Position numbers and translations under genes: made by a program | Assembly: GCF_900103625.1 (NCBI RefSeq) | Contig: NZ_LT629700.1 | Location: 434,001 to 498,000 of the forward strand | Source of the DNA: Corynebacterium mycetoides | Lineage (GTDB): Bacteria; Actinomycetota; Actinomycetes; Mycobacteriales; Mycobacteriaceae | Direction: 5' to 3' | DNA: 64,000 bases | Part shown: in pieces, positions 9,745 through 17,751 of the stretch | Layout: each line of letters begins with the position of its first letter | Numbering within the stretch: position 1 is the first letter of the stretch | Notes under the pieces: model-generated | What the model was told of the DNA's origin: nothing | What the model saw: only the letters and a program-made list of their open reading frames with translations | Databases searched by the model: none

Positions 9745-10221
9745 ATGACGATTGCAGTGTGCCCCGGCTCCTTCGACCCGGTGACCAACGGCCACCTTGA
9801 CATATTCCAGCGCGCGGCCAGGCACTTCGATGAGGTCGTCGTGCTGGTCACGGGCAACCCCACCAAGACCTCCGGGTTGTTCACCGTCGACGAGCGCGTC
9901 GAACTTATCGAGCGCGCGCTTGCCGGCGCGCCGAATATCCGCGTGGACTTCTGGGGCGGGCTGCTGGTGGACTACACCAGCGCGCACAACATCACAGCCC
10001 TGGTCAAGGGCCTGCGCTCCTCCCTGGATTACGAGTACGAGCTGCCGATGGCGCAGATGAACCGCCGCCTCACGGGGGTGGACACGTACTTCCTGCTCAC
10101 GGACGAGAAGTTCGGCTACACGTCCTCGTCACTGTGCAAGGAAGTGGTCAAGTACGGCGGCGACGTCACCGGGCTGGTGCCCGACCTCGTGCTCGAGGCG
10201 ATGAAGGAAAAGTACCGGTGA
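9745..10221 (+). CDS. coaD: Phosphopantetheine adenylyltransferase
   Basis: A 158-residue nucleotidyltransferase that converts 4'-phosphopantetheine to dephospho-CoA, the penultimate step of CoA synthesis. The T/HxGH motif is in PGSFDPVTNGHLDIFQRA, and the C-terminal ATP-binding motif reads YTSSSLCKEV. An AAAGGA ribosome-binding site precedes the ATG. The last enzyme of the pathway, CoaE, is encoded at 24032 in this window. Confidence 0.96.
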   Translation: MTIAVCPGSFDPVTNGHLDIFQRAARHFDEVVVLVTGNPTKTSGLFTVDERVELIERALAGAPNIRVDFWGGLLVDYTSAHNITALVKGLRSSLDYEYELPMAQMNRRLTGVDTYFLLTDEKFGYTSSSLCKEVVKYGGDVTGLVPDLVLEAMKEKYR

Positions 10222-10964
10222 CGGTGGCCGCGCTTGGGTTATTCGCGGCAGTCCTCGTCGGTTCCTGCCTGCAGCGCATCTCCGGCATGGGCGTGGGGCT
10301 CATCGCCGCGCCGATCCTGTCGCTGCTCATCGGGCCGGTCGAAGGGGTGCTGGTGGTTAACGTCCTGGCCACGGTGAACGCCTTTTTAACCACGTTTACC
10401 GTCCGCGAGAACGTGGACTGGAAAAAGTTCGCCGCCATCGCGCCGTACCTCGTCGTGGGCGCGGTGCCGGGCGCCCTGGTCATCCGCGCAGTATCCACCG
10501 ACGTCCTCCTGGTCATCGTCGGCGTGCTGCTGCTCATCGCACTAAGCGTGGTCACGGTGGGCAAGCGCTACGTGCCCGTCATCCGCGGGCGCCTGCCCGC
10601 GGCGATCTCCGGAGCCGTGGGCGGCTTCATGAACACCCTGGCGGGGGTGGCCGGTCCCGCGATCACCGTATACGCTCAGGCCGCCCGCTGGGAGCAGCGC
10701 ACCTACTCTGCCACGCTCCAGCCGGTCTTCATGGTTAGCGGGGCTGTGTCGTTCGCCGTCAAGGAGTTCACGGGGGCGGCCAATCTCGCCACCGTCGATC
10801 CCGCGCTGTGGGTCGCGGGCGGCGTCGCGATGGCGGGCGGGCTGTTCCTCGGGACGAGGATCGCCCCGCGGGTGCCCAGTGCGACGGCGCGCACCATCGC
10901 GCTGGGGCTGGCCACCCTTGGCGGGGTGACCGCGCTCGTGCGCGGCGTCATCGGGCTGAGCTGA
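10218..10964 (+). CDS. TauE/SafE-family membrane permease
   Basis: A 248-residue protein with about seven or eight hydrophobic helices. It has the family's N-terminal AGVGGG-like glycine region (QRISGMGVGLIAAPIL) and an internal repeat with GGFMNTLAGVAGPAI. TauE/SafE members export sulfite, sulfoacetate or other organosulfur anions; the substrate here cannot be told. The GTG at 10218 overlaps the coaD stop (GTGA), the longest start giving a clean first membrane helix. Confidence 0.85.
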   Translation: MTVAALGLFAAVLVGSCLQRISGMGVGLIAAPILSLLIGPVEGVLVVNVLATVNAFLTTFTVRENVDWKKFAAIAPYLVVGAVPGALVIRAVSTDVLLVIVGVLLLIALSVVTVGKRYVPVIRGRLPAAISGAVGGFMNTLAGVAGPAITVYAQAARWEQRTYSATLQPVFMVSGAVSFAVKEFTGAANLATVDPALWVAGGVAMAGGLFLGTRIAPRVPSATARTIALGLATLGGVTALVRGVIGLS

Positions 10965-10972
10965 GCCCTGCT

Positions 10973-11009
10973 CCTAGAACAGCGCCTAGAACAGCGCCTA
11001 GAACAGCGC

Positions 11010-11018
<9 letters not shown>
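10973..11018. repeat. 12-bp tandem repeat at the 3' end of the ABC ATPase gene
   Basis: The unit CCTAGAACAGCG occurs about four times in tandem (10973, 10985, 10997, 11009). On the reverse strand each unit contains CTGTTCTAG, the last two codons and stop of the ATPase gene, so the end of the gene has been multiplied downstream of the functional stop. Confidence 0.9.
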
Positions 11019-11774
<756 letters not shown>

Positions 11775-11777
11775 GGT

Positions 11778-12722
11778 TTAGCGTCCCTTCTTGCCGGGTG
11801 CGTCAATAATTTCGACGTTGCGCGGGATGGTGCCCTCGGCGTCGGCGAGGCTGGCGAGCTGCCGGCCGGTGAGCTGGCGCGTCGCGCCGCGGTCGAAGTA
11901 CTTCTCCAGGTAGTGCTGGCCCACCATGAGCACCGAGGTGATCGCCAGGTACCAGGTCGCGGCGACGAGCAGCATGGGGACGGGCTCGAACAGGGCCGCG
12001 GCGATGTCCATCGAGCGGCCGTAAAGCTCCAGCGAGTAGGGGACGGCCACGACCAGCGAGGACGTCTTGAGCAGCGAGATGAACTCGTTGCCCGTCGGCG
12101 GGATGATGATGCGCATGGCCTGCGGCAAAACGGTGCGGCGCAAGGTCTGCGACCAGCTCATACCCAGCGCCTTGGACGCCTCGATCTGGCCCTCGGGGAC
12201 CGAGGAGACGCCGGAGCGCACGATCTCTGCCATGTAGGCGGCCTCGTTGAGCGCCAGGCCTACGACGGCCAGGGCGAACGCCGAGGAGGTGAACGGCTCC
12301 AGCGGGATCTCCGCAACGCCGAAGTTGATGGTGTCGTAGATGGAGCCGAGCAGGCCCCAGAAGATCAGCTGCACGTAGATCGGAGTGCCGCGGAAGACCC
12401 AGAGGTAGACCCACGCAATCGCCGTGAACACCGGGTTGGGTGACATCCGCATCACGGCGAGCAGGACGCCGCCGATGACGCCGATGAGCATGGCTAAGAC
12501 AGTAATGGCCAGGGTGTGGCCGGCGGCGACGGCAATCCGGGTGTCGAAGAGGTAGCGGATGTACGTGTCCCAGCCGTAGGCGTCATTACGCGCGGCGCCG
12601 ATGACGAACCAGGCGGCGAGCGCGAGCAGGATGGCGGAGCCGATCCACCGGCCGGGGTGGCGCTGGGGCACAGCCTTGATCCGCTCCGGGCGGGAGGAGG
12701 GGGAGGATACGGCTGAGGTCAT
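11778..12722 (-). CDS. Polar amino-acid ABC transporter, permease
   Basis: A 314-residue integral membrane protein. After a ~35-residue basic N-terminal extension it has about six hydrophobic helices and the EAA loop that docks with the ATPase: EIVRSGVSSVPEGQIEASKALG. The ATG at 12722 overlaps the stop of the binding-protein gene by 4 bp (ATGA), indicating coupling. One permease gene implies a homodimeric channel. Confidence 0.94.
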   Translation of the reverse strand: MTSAVSSPSSRPERIKAVPQRHPGRWIGSAILLALAAWFVIGAARNDAYGWDTYIRYLFDTRIAVAAGHTLAITVLAMLIGVIGGVLLAVMRMSPNPVFTAIAWVYLWVFRGTPIYVQLIFWGLLGSIYDTINFGVAEIPLEPFTSSAFALAVVGLALNEAAYMAEIVRSGVSSVPEGQIEASKALGMSWSQTLRRTVLPQAMRIIIPPTGNEFISLLKTSSLVVAVPYSLELYGRSMDIAAALFEPVPMLLVAATWYLAITSVLMVGQHYLEKYFDRGATRQLTGRQLASLADAEGTIPRNVEIIDAPGKKGR

Positions 12723-13633
12723 GAGAGTCCTTCCAGCGGCTGTTCGTTGATCAGTGCGTGGTCGAGCAGGCCGTTGTCGATGTTCCATTGCGCGAGGATG
12801 CGCGCGTAGTCACCGGTGTCGATGAGGTGCTGTAGCGCGGCCGCCATCGCCGGGCCGAGCTCGGAGTCCTTGTTCACCGCGAATCCGTAGGGCGCGGCGT
12901 CGAACATCTCGCCGACCATCTCCAGTTCGCCGTCGGAACGCTCGACAGCCCACGCGGTGACGGGGGAGTCGGCGCTAAAGGCGTCGGCGCGGCCGGTCAG
13001 CGCGGCCAGGGCCGCGTTGTCGGAGGTGTCGAACGACAGCACCGTCATCGGCTTTTTGCCCTGCTCCTCGCAGGCGGCGGCCTTGGGGCGCACATCGTCC
13101 GTCTCGGAGACGGTCGTGCGCTGCACGGCCACGGTGAGCCCGCACGGTTCGGCGGGGTCGACGTCGTTGCCGGGCTGCTGCGCCCACTGGATGCCGGCGT
13201 AGAGGAAGTTAACAAAGTCGTAGCTCTGGCGGCGCTCCTCGGTGTCGGTGAACCCCGACATGCCCGCGTCAAGGCTTCCGGCTTGAACCGCGGGCAGGAT
13301 CATGGCGAAGTCCATGTCCTGCGGGTCGAATTCCAGGCCCATCACCGAGGCGACGGCGCGCCCCAGGTCGAGCTCGACGCCGACTAGGTTGCCCTGGGAG
13401 TCCTTGAACTCGAACGGCGCGAACGGCGGGTTCGTGCCCACGGAGAGCATGCCGTCCGCCGCAACGCTGTCGGGCACCACCGCGGCGATCTCGGGCACCT
13501 CGTCCGGGACGATTGGCTGCCACCCGTCCGGGTTTCCGCCCTCGACATTGGTGACGCAGCCGGCGAGCACGGTACTCGCCGCGACCAAGCCCGCGGCCGC
13601 GCCACGGCGGGCAAGCGCGCGAAGTCGACTCAC
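12719..13633 (-). CDS. ABC transporter substrate-binding lipoprotein, family 3
   Basis: A 304-residue lipoprotein with a basic N-terminus, hydrophobic stretch and lipobox LAGC (Cys about residue 25). The mature part has SBP_bac_3 features: LSVGTNPPFAPFEFKDSQGN, VGVELDLGRAVA, and the hinge region with a typical AYGFAVNKDSELG. It would capture a polar amino acid outside the membrane for the adjacent permease. It starts at GTG 13633, overlapping the stop of the upstream gene. Confidence 0.94.
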   Translation of the reverse strand: MSRLRALARRGAAAGLVAASTVLAGCVTNVEGGNPDGWQPIVPDEVPEIAAVVPDSVAADGMLSVGTNPPFAPFEFKDSQGNLVGVELDLGRAVASVMGLEFDPQDMDFAMILPAVQAGSLDAGMSGFTDTEERRQSYDFVNFLYAGIQWAQQPGNDVDPAEPCGLTVAVQRTTVSETDDVRPKAAACEEQGKKPMTVLSFDTSDNAALAALTGRADAFSADSPVTAWAVERSDGELEMVGEMFDAAPYGFAVNKDSELGPAMAAALQHLIDTGDYARILAQWNIDNGLLDHALINEQPLEGLS

Positions 13634-14109
13634 TGCGCCAACCGGAGACCGCGCATGACCAGCTCAATGACCTGGCCGATCGCGGTGACGATGAGCGCCC
13701 ACACCACCCACGAACCGATGAGCTGGCTGGAGCCCTGGGCGCTGAGCGCGACATCACCCGAGGACATCTGCGACAACGCGACGATTTCACGGTTCGCCAG
13801 ATCCACGGGGTTTAGCGAGTTCGGCAGGGTGGAACCACTGACCCACGCATCGAGAACGGGGGTGTCGGCGTTCGAGGACTGGCCGAGCTGCGACATCCAG
13901 TTGCTCGACTGCAGGGTCTCGCGCACGTTCTTAGTCCCTTCGCTTTCCGACGACAGGTTGTCGTACGCCGGCGTGCCGAAGCCCGCGAGCGCGTCGCTAG
14001 CTCCGCTGGATTGCCCCGCCGTAGGATTTTCAGGCGCCGCGGAAGCCGCAGGTACCACGGATGCGACGAGGGCGGCCGCCGTGGCGGCGGCGATCAGGTT
14101 TTTACGCAT
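13630..14109 (-). CDS. Exported protein of unknown function, first gene of the ABC operon
   Basis: A 159-residue protein I do not recognise. It has a signal peptide (MRKNLIAAATAAALVASVV, likely cleaved after ASA near residue 25), a Ser/Asn/Gly-rich extracytoplasmic region without cysteines, and a C-terminal hydrophobic helix (residues ~130-150) ending in a basic tail. Its stop overlaps the start of the lipoprotein gene by 3 bases, so it is co-transcribed with, and probably tied to, the amino-acid transporter. A TATTAT-like -10 sequence lies just upstream of the ATG. Function unknown. Confidence 0.8.
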   Translation of the reverse strand: MRKNLIAAATAAALVASVVPAASAAPENPTAGQSSGASDALAGFGTPAYDNLSSESEGTKNVRETLQSSNWMSQLGQSSNADTPVLDAWVSGSTLPNSLNPVDLANREIVALSQMSSGDVALSAQGSSQLIGSWVVWALIVTAIGQVIELVMRGLRLAQ

Positions 14110-14150
14110 GGCTGCATAATAACTACCGGGGTGAACCTTTGCCCAATCCT

Positions 14151-14863
14151 TTAACCGGCCTGGACGACGATGATCCACACAGCGATGAGATGCAGCACCG
14201 CCGCGACGACGGTCAGCGTATGGAAGTGCTCGTGGTAGCCGTAAATGCGAGCGTTGCGGCCCGGCCATTTGAAGCCGTAGACGACCGCGCCCACGGTAAG
14301 CCGTAGACGACCGCGCCCACGGTGTAGGCGACCCCGCCGAGGAAGAGCAGCCACACGACCGCGGGGCCGGTCTGGTCTCGCAGCGCGGGGATGAGCGGGA
14401 TGACGAACCAGCCGAGCGCGAGGTAGACAACCACGTCGAGCCACCGCGGGTGGTTGATCCACACCATGTTGAGAATCACCCCGGCGATCGCGCCCGTCCA
14501 CGCGATGGAGAGCATCCAGTTCGAGTGTGGCGGCTCAAACAGGATGACGCACATGGGCGTGTAGGTGGCGGCGATGAACACCGCGATGGTGGCGTGGTCG
14601 GCGCGGCGCCACCACCGGACGGTTTCCGCCGAGCGCCACGGCCAGCGGTGGTAGAGGCCCGAAACCGCGAACAGGAGGATCAGCCCCGCGCAGTAGATGC
14701 TGACGCTGAGCACCTCGACGGGACGCAGCGTCATGGCCGCGTAGGTGATCAGGACGGCGGAGGCGATGGCGGCGGCGAAGGCGGAGACGAGGTGCGCCCA
14801 GCCGCGGGTCGCGGGCCGGGGGCCGCGGTCGGCCATGATGTACGTGCGTTCGATGGTGCTCAC
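14151..14863 (-). pseudogene. Hemolysin III / TrhA (PAQR) family gene disrupted by a 26-bp duplication
   Basis: From GTG 14863 the reverse strand encodes a seven-helix protein of the hemolysin III/TrhA family: FAVSGLYHRWPW, RRADHATIAVFIAATYTP and a further series of helices. After GVAYTVGAVVYG a direct duplication of 26 bp (14272-14297 and 14298-14323) shifts the frame. The other frame carries the correct ending, FKWPGRNARIYGYHEHFHTL, up to the stop at 14151. Removing one copy restores 228 residues including the conserved HxxxH metal site. As given, the product loses that site and its last helix. Reversible slippage or an assembly error are both possible. Confidence 0.88.
14272..14323. repeat. 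26-bp perfect tandem duplication inside the hemolysin III gene
   Basis: Two identical 26-base units, 14272-14297 and 14298-14323, each beginning AAGCCGTAGACG and ending CCACGGT. Because 26 is not a multiple of three, the duplication breaks the reading frame. Confidence 0.97.
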
Positions 14864-14900
14864 TCGGCCCAGGCTACGCGCACGTAGGTTTTCATGGGGC

Positions 14901-15400
14901 TTAATTGCCGGCGGTCAGCGCCCGGTAGTACTCCTGCTGGGCGGGAAAGTACGCCTCCCATTCGCGCGCCGGCCGCTTATCGACGCTCCCCGCGAAGCGA
15001 TCCAGGTAAAACTCCCACCCCGGGCCGATCTCGTGCAGCTGATCGAGTGGCACGTCATGGTGGGTAAACAGGATCTTCGTCCCGTCCGGTTGCTCGGTGA
15101 GCTCCACGGAGATGTCCCACGACGCGGTCTCGCGCGAAACGAGACGCAGTTTCCGCGGGGCCTCGCACTCCGTGACGGTCATCTCCATGGCGCTTTCACC
15201 CTCCTCGTGCGTCATGGCGACCTGGATGGGCTCACCGACGCGCCCGGCACCAGTCCACCTGCCGAACCACTGCGCGGTCTTGTCCGGGTCTGTGAGGACG
15301 TCCCAGGTCTCGCGGGCTGCCGCGCGACGTCGCGGGTGAGCATGAGGTCGCATGCGGCGGGCTGCCGGTTGAGAACTCCGGTGGGTATCGGTGCAGTCAT
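14901..15400 (-). pseudogene. SRPBCC/AHSA1-domain protein gene with a frameshift
   Basis: The N-terminus MTAPIPTGVLNRQPAACDLM starts at ATG 15400. It reads into LTRDVARQPA and then runs out of the family. The neighbouring frame continues with AARETWDVLTDPDKTAQWFG and the rest of an AHSA1/START-like domain (ISVELTEQPDGTKILFTHHD) to the stop at 14901. The shift is at the CGCGCG run near 15321-15326; deleting one CG (or adding one base) gives a continuous 165-residue protein. Family members bind small hydrophobic ligands or act as stress co-chaperones; the role here is unknown. The disruption may be real or a sequencing error. Confidence 0.82.
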
Positions 15401-15444
15401 GGGCCCGATGGTAGCCGGATTTTCAACGGGGTCGGGCGCTGCGC

Positions 15445-15450
15445 TAGACT
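15445..15450 (+). promoter_or_regulatory. -10 box of the tRNA-Leu gene
   Basis: TAGACT lies ten bases before the tRNA 5' end, the same hexamer used before several protein genes in the window. Confidence 0.4.
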
Positions 15451-15460
15451 TATCCGGCGC

Positions 15461-15534
15461 GCCCCAGTAGCCCAATTGGCAGAGGCAACGGATTCAAAAC
15501 CCGTCCAGTGTGAGTTCGAGTCTCACCTGGGGCA
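15461..15534 (+). tRNA. tRNA-Leu (CAA), short variable loop
   Basis: The 74-base sequence folds into a full cloverleaf. The 7-bp acceptor stem is GCCCCAG/CTGGGGC with discriminator A. The D arm has GCC paired with GGC, and the T arm is GTGAG-TTCGAGT-CTCAC. The anticodon loop TTCAAAA gives anticodon CAA (leucine, codon UUG). The pair closing the anticodon loop is an A-C mismatch, and the variable region is only five bases, whereas leucine tRNAs usually have a long variable arm. No CCA is encoded. Confidence 0.9.
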
Positions 15535-16238
15535 CATACGTCGCCGGTAAACGAGGTTTACGCCAATGGGCCGAGCAAAACTCTTGACACTTTGTTGGCT
15601 TTTTGGGCTTCCGCGGCGGCATTTCTTAGGTCTCCGATGACCACTTTCTCACCTCGATCCACCGCGTGCGCCATCCCGATGCCGGCCGCGTCGAGCTGCG
15701 GGCGGGGCGTTTCCATCATCCACACAACCCCGCAACCGAAGCCTTGGTCGAGGCCGCGGGGAAGGTCGGTGGCTAGGCCGCGGCCATCAATACGGCGGCG
15801 GCGGCGGCATGTGGTAACGCAAACAACTTGGACACTTTGGAAGCTAGCCTCGTAGCAGCAGTCTTTCGGGCCAACACTAGGTTTTCGGCACTGTATTACT
15901 CACCTGTACAGGTGGATACACCAGTTGCACGCTGGGCTAATCCACATCACGCGGTGGAGGCCCTGGGCATGCGAACAGGCGCGCAAACGGGCATCGCCTG
16001 CGCTGGCCGGTGCGCATGGCCGGGCCAAGGCTTGTTCGTTGTGTACAACGACTCGAACAAGTTTAGCCAGCTCATTCACGGGTATGCAGCCAATGAATAC
16101 GCTCGCGGGAGCCCATACGGCGCTGTGGGGTCTTCCCACAACTGCGGGAAGACCGCGCATCCAAACGCCGCCACGATAACGAGCGGTGCTACCCGTGGCG
16201 CCGGTCATTGCCGCCGCGCACGGATAGTGTCCCGGGGA
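15535..16238. other. Region without a recognisable gene between tRNA-Leu and the symporter gene
   Basis: No convincing gene. On the reverse strand a stretch of about 80 codons is open, ending at the TAA at 15558-15560, and includes VVWMMETPRPQLDAAGIG and GEKVVIGDLRNAAAEAQKA. It has no clear start and could be the tail of a decayed gene. A second reverse-strand stretch of 102 codons (15900-16208) has no recognisable motif. Two related strings, TTGACACTTTG (15584) and TTGGACACTTTG (15829), flank the first part. Position next to a tRNA fits an old insertion site, but no integrase is visible. Confidence 0.5.
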
Positions 16239-17510
16239 TTAACCCCGTACGGTCTCCGGCTCGCGCTCCCAGGCCTCCTCGTCGAGGATGCCCTCGCGCT
16301 TAGCCACGAGGGTACCCACGAGCGCCTGACCGGTGACGTTGACGGCGGTGCGGCCCATGTCCACGATCGGTTCGACGGCGAGCAGCAGGCCCACACCCGA
16401 CAGCGGCAGGCCGAGGGTGGACAGGGTCAAGGTCAGCATGACGGTTGCGCCCGTGGTGCCGGCTGTGGCCGCCGATCCGAGCACCGAGACGGCGATGATG
16501 AGCAGGTAGTCGGTGAACCCGAGAGGGATGCCGTAGAACTGGCTGACAAAGATCGCGGAGATGGCGGGGTAGATCGACGCGCAACCGTCCATCTTCGTGG
16601 TTGCGGCCAGCGGCATCGCGAACGACGCGTACTCGGTGGGCACGCCCATCGACTTCTCAACGGTGCGCTGGGTGACCGGCAGAACACCGAGCGAAGAGCG
16701 GGTGACAAACCCGAGGGTGGTCACCGGCCACACGCGGCGGAAGAAGTCACGGACGGGAATCCTGTTTGCCGCCAGCAGCGCCGGGTAGAACACGAAGATC
16801 ACCAGCGCGAGGCCGACGTAAATGGCCAGGACGAACATCCCCAGGGAGCCGAGTGCCTCCCACCCGTAGGTGGCGACTGCCTTGCCGATCAGCGCCGCGG
16901 TGCCAATCGGGGCCAGGCGAATGACCCACCACAGAGCCACCTGGATGATCGAGAGCAGCGACTCGGAAAAGTCGATGAATGGCTGCGCCTTCTGTCCCGC
17001 CTTGACCGCGGCCACACCGACGACAAGCGAGATTACAAGGATCTGCAGAACGTTGAAGCCGATGGACACGGAGCCGTCGTCGGCGGCGCTCGCGCTCAAG
17101 CCGAGGAAGTTGGCGGGCACGACCGATTCAATGAACCCGAGCCAGGAGCCGGTGGCGGAGGGGTCGGCAGCGGCGGAGGGGTCGACGCTCGAGGTCTCGC
17201 CGGGGCGCAGGACGAGCGCTACGCCGATGCCGATGAGCACGGAGACAAAAGCTGTGATGGCGAACCACACCAGGGTTTGCACCGCCAGCCGTGCGGCGTT
17301 AGTGACTTGGCGGAGGTTTGATGCCGAGGTGACCACCGCCGTGAACACCAACGGGGGGATGAGCAGCTTCAGCAGCTGGACATAGGTCGATCCCACCCAG
17401 GTCAGCGCCCCGGATAGCCACGCGACGTCGCCGGTCCGGGCGATGAAGCCGAGGATCAACCCGACGATGAGGCCCGTGAGCACTTGGGCTCCGAAGCCGA
17501 ACTTCTTCAT
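16239..17510 (-). CDS. Sodium:dicarboxylate symporter, DAACS family
   Basis: A 423-residue membrane protein of the DctA/GltP family with about eight membrane helices and two re-entrant loops. Characteristic strings are LLKLLIPPLVFTAVVTSASNL, a serine-rich hairpin region around RSSLGVLPVTQRTVE, PLAATTKMDGCASIYP and the TAGTTGATVML motif near the substrate site. It imports C4-dicarboxylates or acidic amino acids with sodium or protons; the substrate is not resolvable. The ATG at 17510 with a GGGAG ribosome-binding site is preferred over the longer in-frame start at 17570. It is divergent from polA. Confidence 0.93.
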   Translation of the reverse strand: MKKFGFGAQVLTGLIVGLILGFIARTGDVAWLSGALTWVGSTYVQLLKLLIPPLVFTAVVTSASNLRQVTNAARLAVQTLVWFAITAFVSVLIGIGVALVLRPGETSSVDPSAAADPSATGSWLGFIESVVPANFLGLSASAADDGSVSIGFNVLQILVISLVVGVAAVKAGQKAQPFIDFSESLLSIIQVALWWVIRLAPIGTAALIGKAVATYGWEALGSLGMFVLAIYVGLALVIFVFYPALLAANRIPVRDFFRRVWPVTTLGFVTRSSLGVLPVTQRTVEKSMGVPTEYASFAMPLAATTKMDGCASIYPAISAIFVSQFYGIPLGFTDYLLIIAVSVLGSAATAGTTGATVMLTLTLSTLGLPLSGVGLLLAVEPIVDMGRTAVNVTGQALVGTLVAKREGILDEEAWEREPETVRG

Positions 17511-17537
17511 TGTGAACTCCCATCCATCTAAACTAAG

Positions 17538-17623
17538 CGGTCTATGGGGCCGCGGTTTCCACCTAGTCATTACGCATAAAAGGCGGTCTGTATTCCCGCG
17601 CTAGATATAGACTAGACGGTCTA
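17538..17623. promoter_or_regulatory. Repeated CGGTCT motif in the symporter/polA divergent region
   Basis: CGGTCT occurs three times: 17538 (in AAGCGGTCTA), 17584 (in GGCGGTCTGTA) and 17617 (in TAGACGGTCTA, 17613-17623, a perfect 5+1+5 palindrome). The first and last copies share a 13-base context. This looks like a set of binding sites for a regulator of the symporter gene, but no regulator gene is nearby. Confidence 0.4.
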
Positions 17624-17642
17624 CTGCTGTGGCCCGTTGGAA

Positions 17643-17707
17643 CGTGTTCGACCGGAAGGCGAAAATCAAACGCAAATCGCGCCAGAATGACGTTCCGGTC
17701 GAACACG
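17643..17707. repeat. 15-bp inverted repeat upstream of polA
   Basis: CGTGTTCGACCGGAA (17643-17657) is the exact reverse complement of TTCCGGTCGAACACG (17693-17707), with a 35-base spacer. The arms contain TGTTCGA and TCGAACA, which resemble half-sites of the actinobacterial LexA box, but the wide spacing is not that of one LexA operator. It could form a long hairpin in the polA leader, or block symporter/polA read-through. Confidence 0.9.
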
Positions 17708-17738
17708 CTCCTCGCCCAGGGGGCGTCGCCACCCTCGG

Positions 17739-17744
17739 TAGACT
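17739..17744 (+). promoter_or_regulatory. -10 box of a probably leaderless polA transcript
   Basis: TAGACT is seven bases before the GTG start of polA at 17752. This supports that start over the in-frame GTG at 17629. Confidence 0.4.
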
Positions 17745-17751
17745 GGCCAGC

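Noticed and set aside
15828..17321. Forward open frame of 497 codons opposite the symporter gene
   Set aside because: Low-complexity Gly/Arg/His composition, antisense to a clear membrane transporter.
17643..17707. polA inverted repeat as an intrinsic terminator
   Set aside because: The 35-base spacer is too long and no T-run follows either arm.
17629..17751. N-terminal extension of PolA from the upstream GTG
   Set aside because: The extra 41 residues are basic and atypical, and they coincide with the inverted repeat and promoter.
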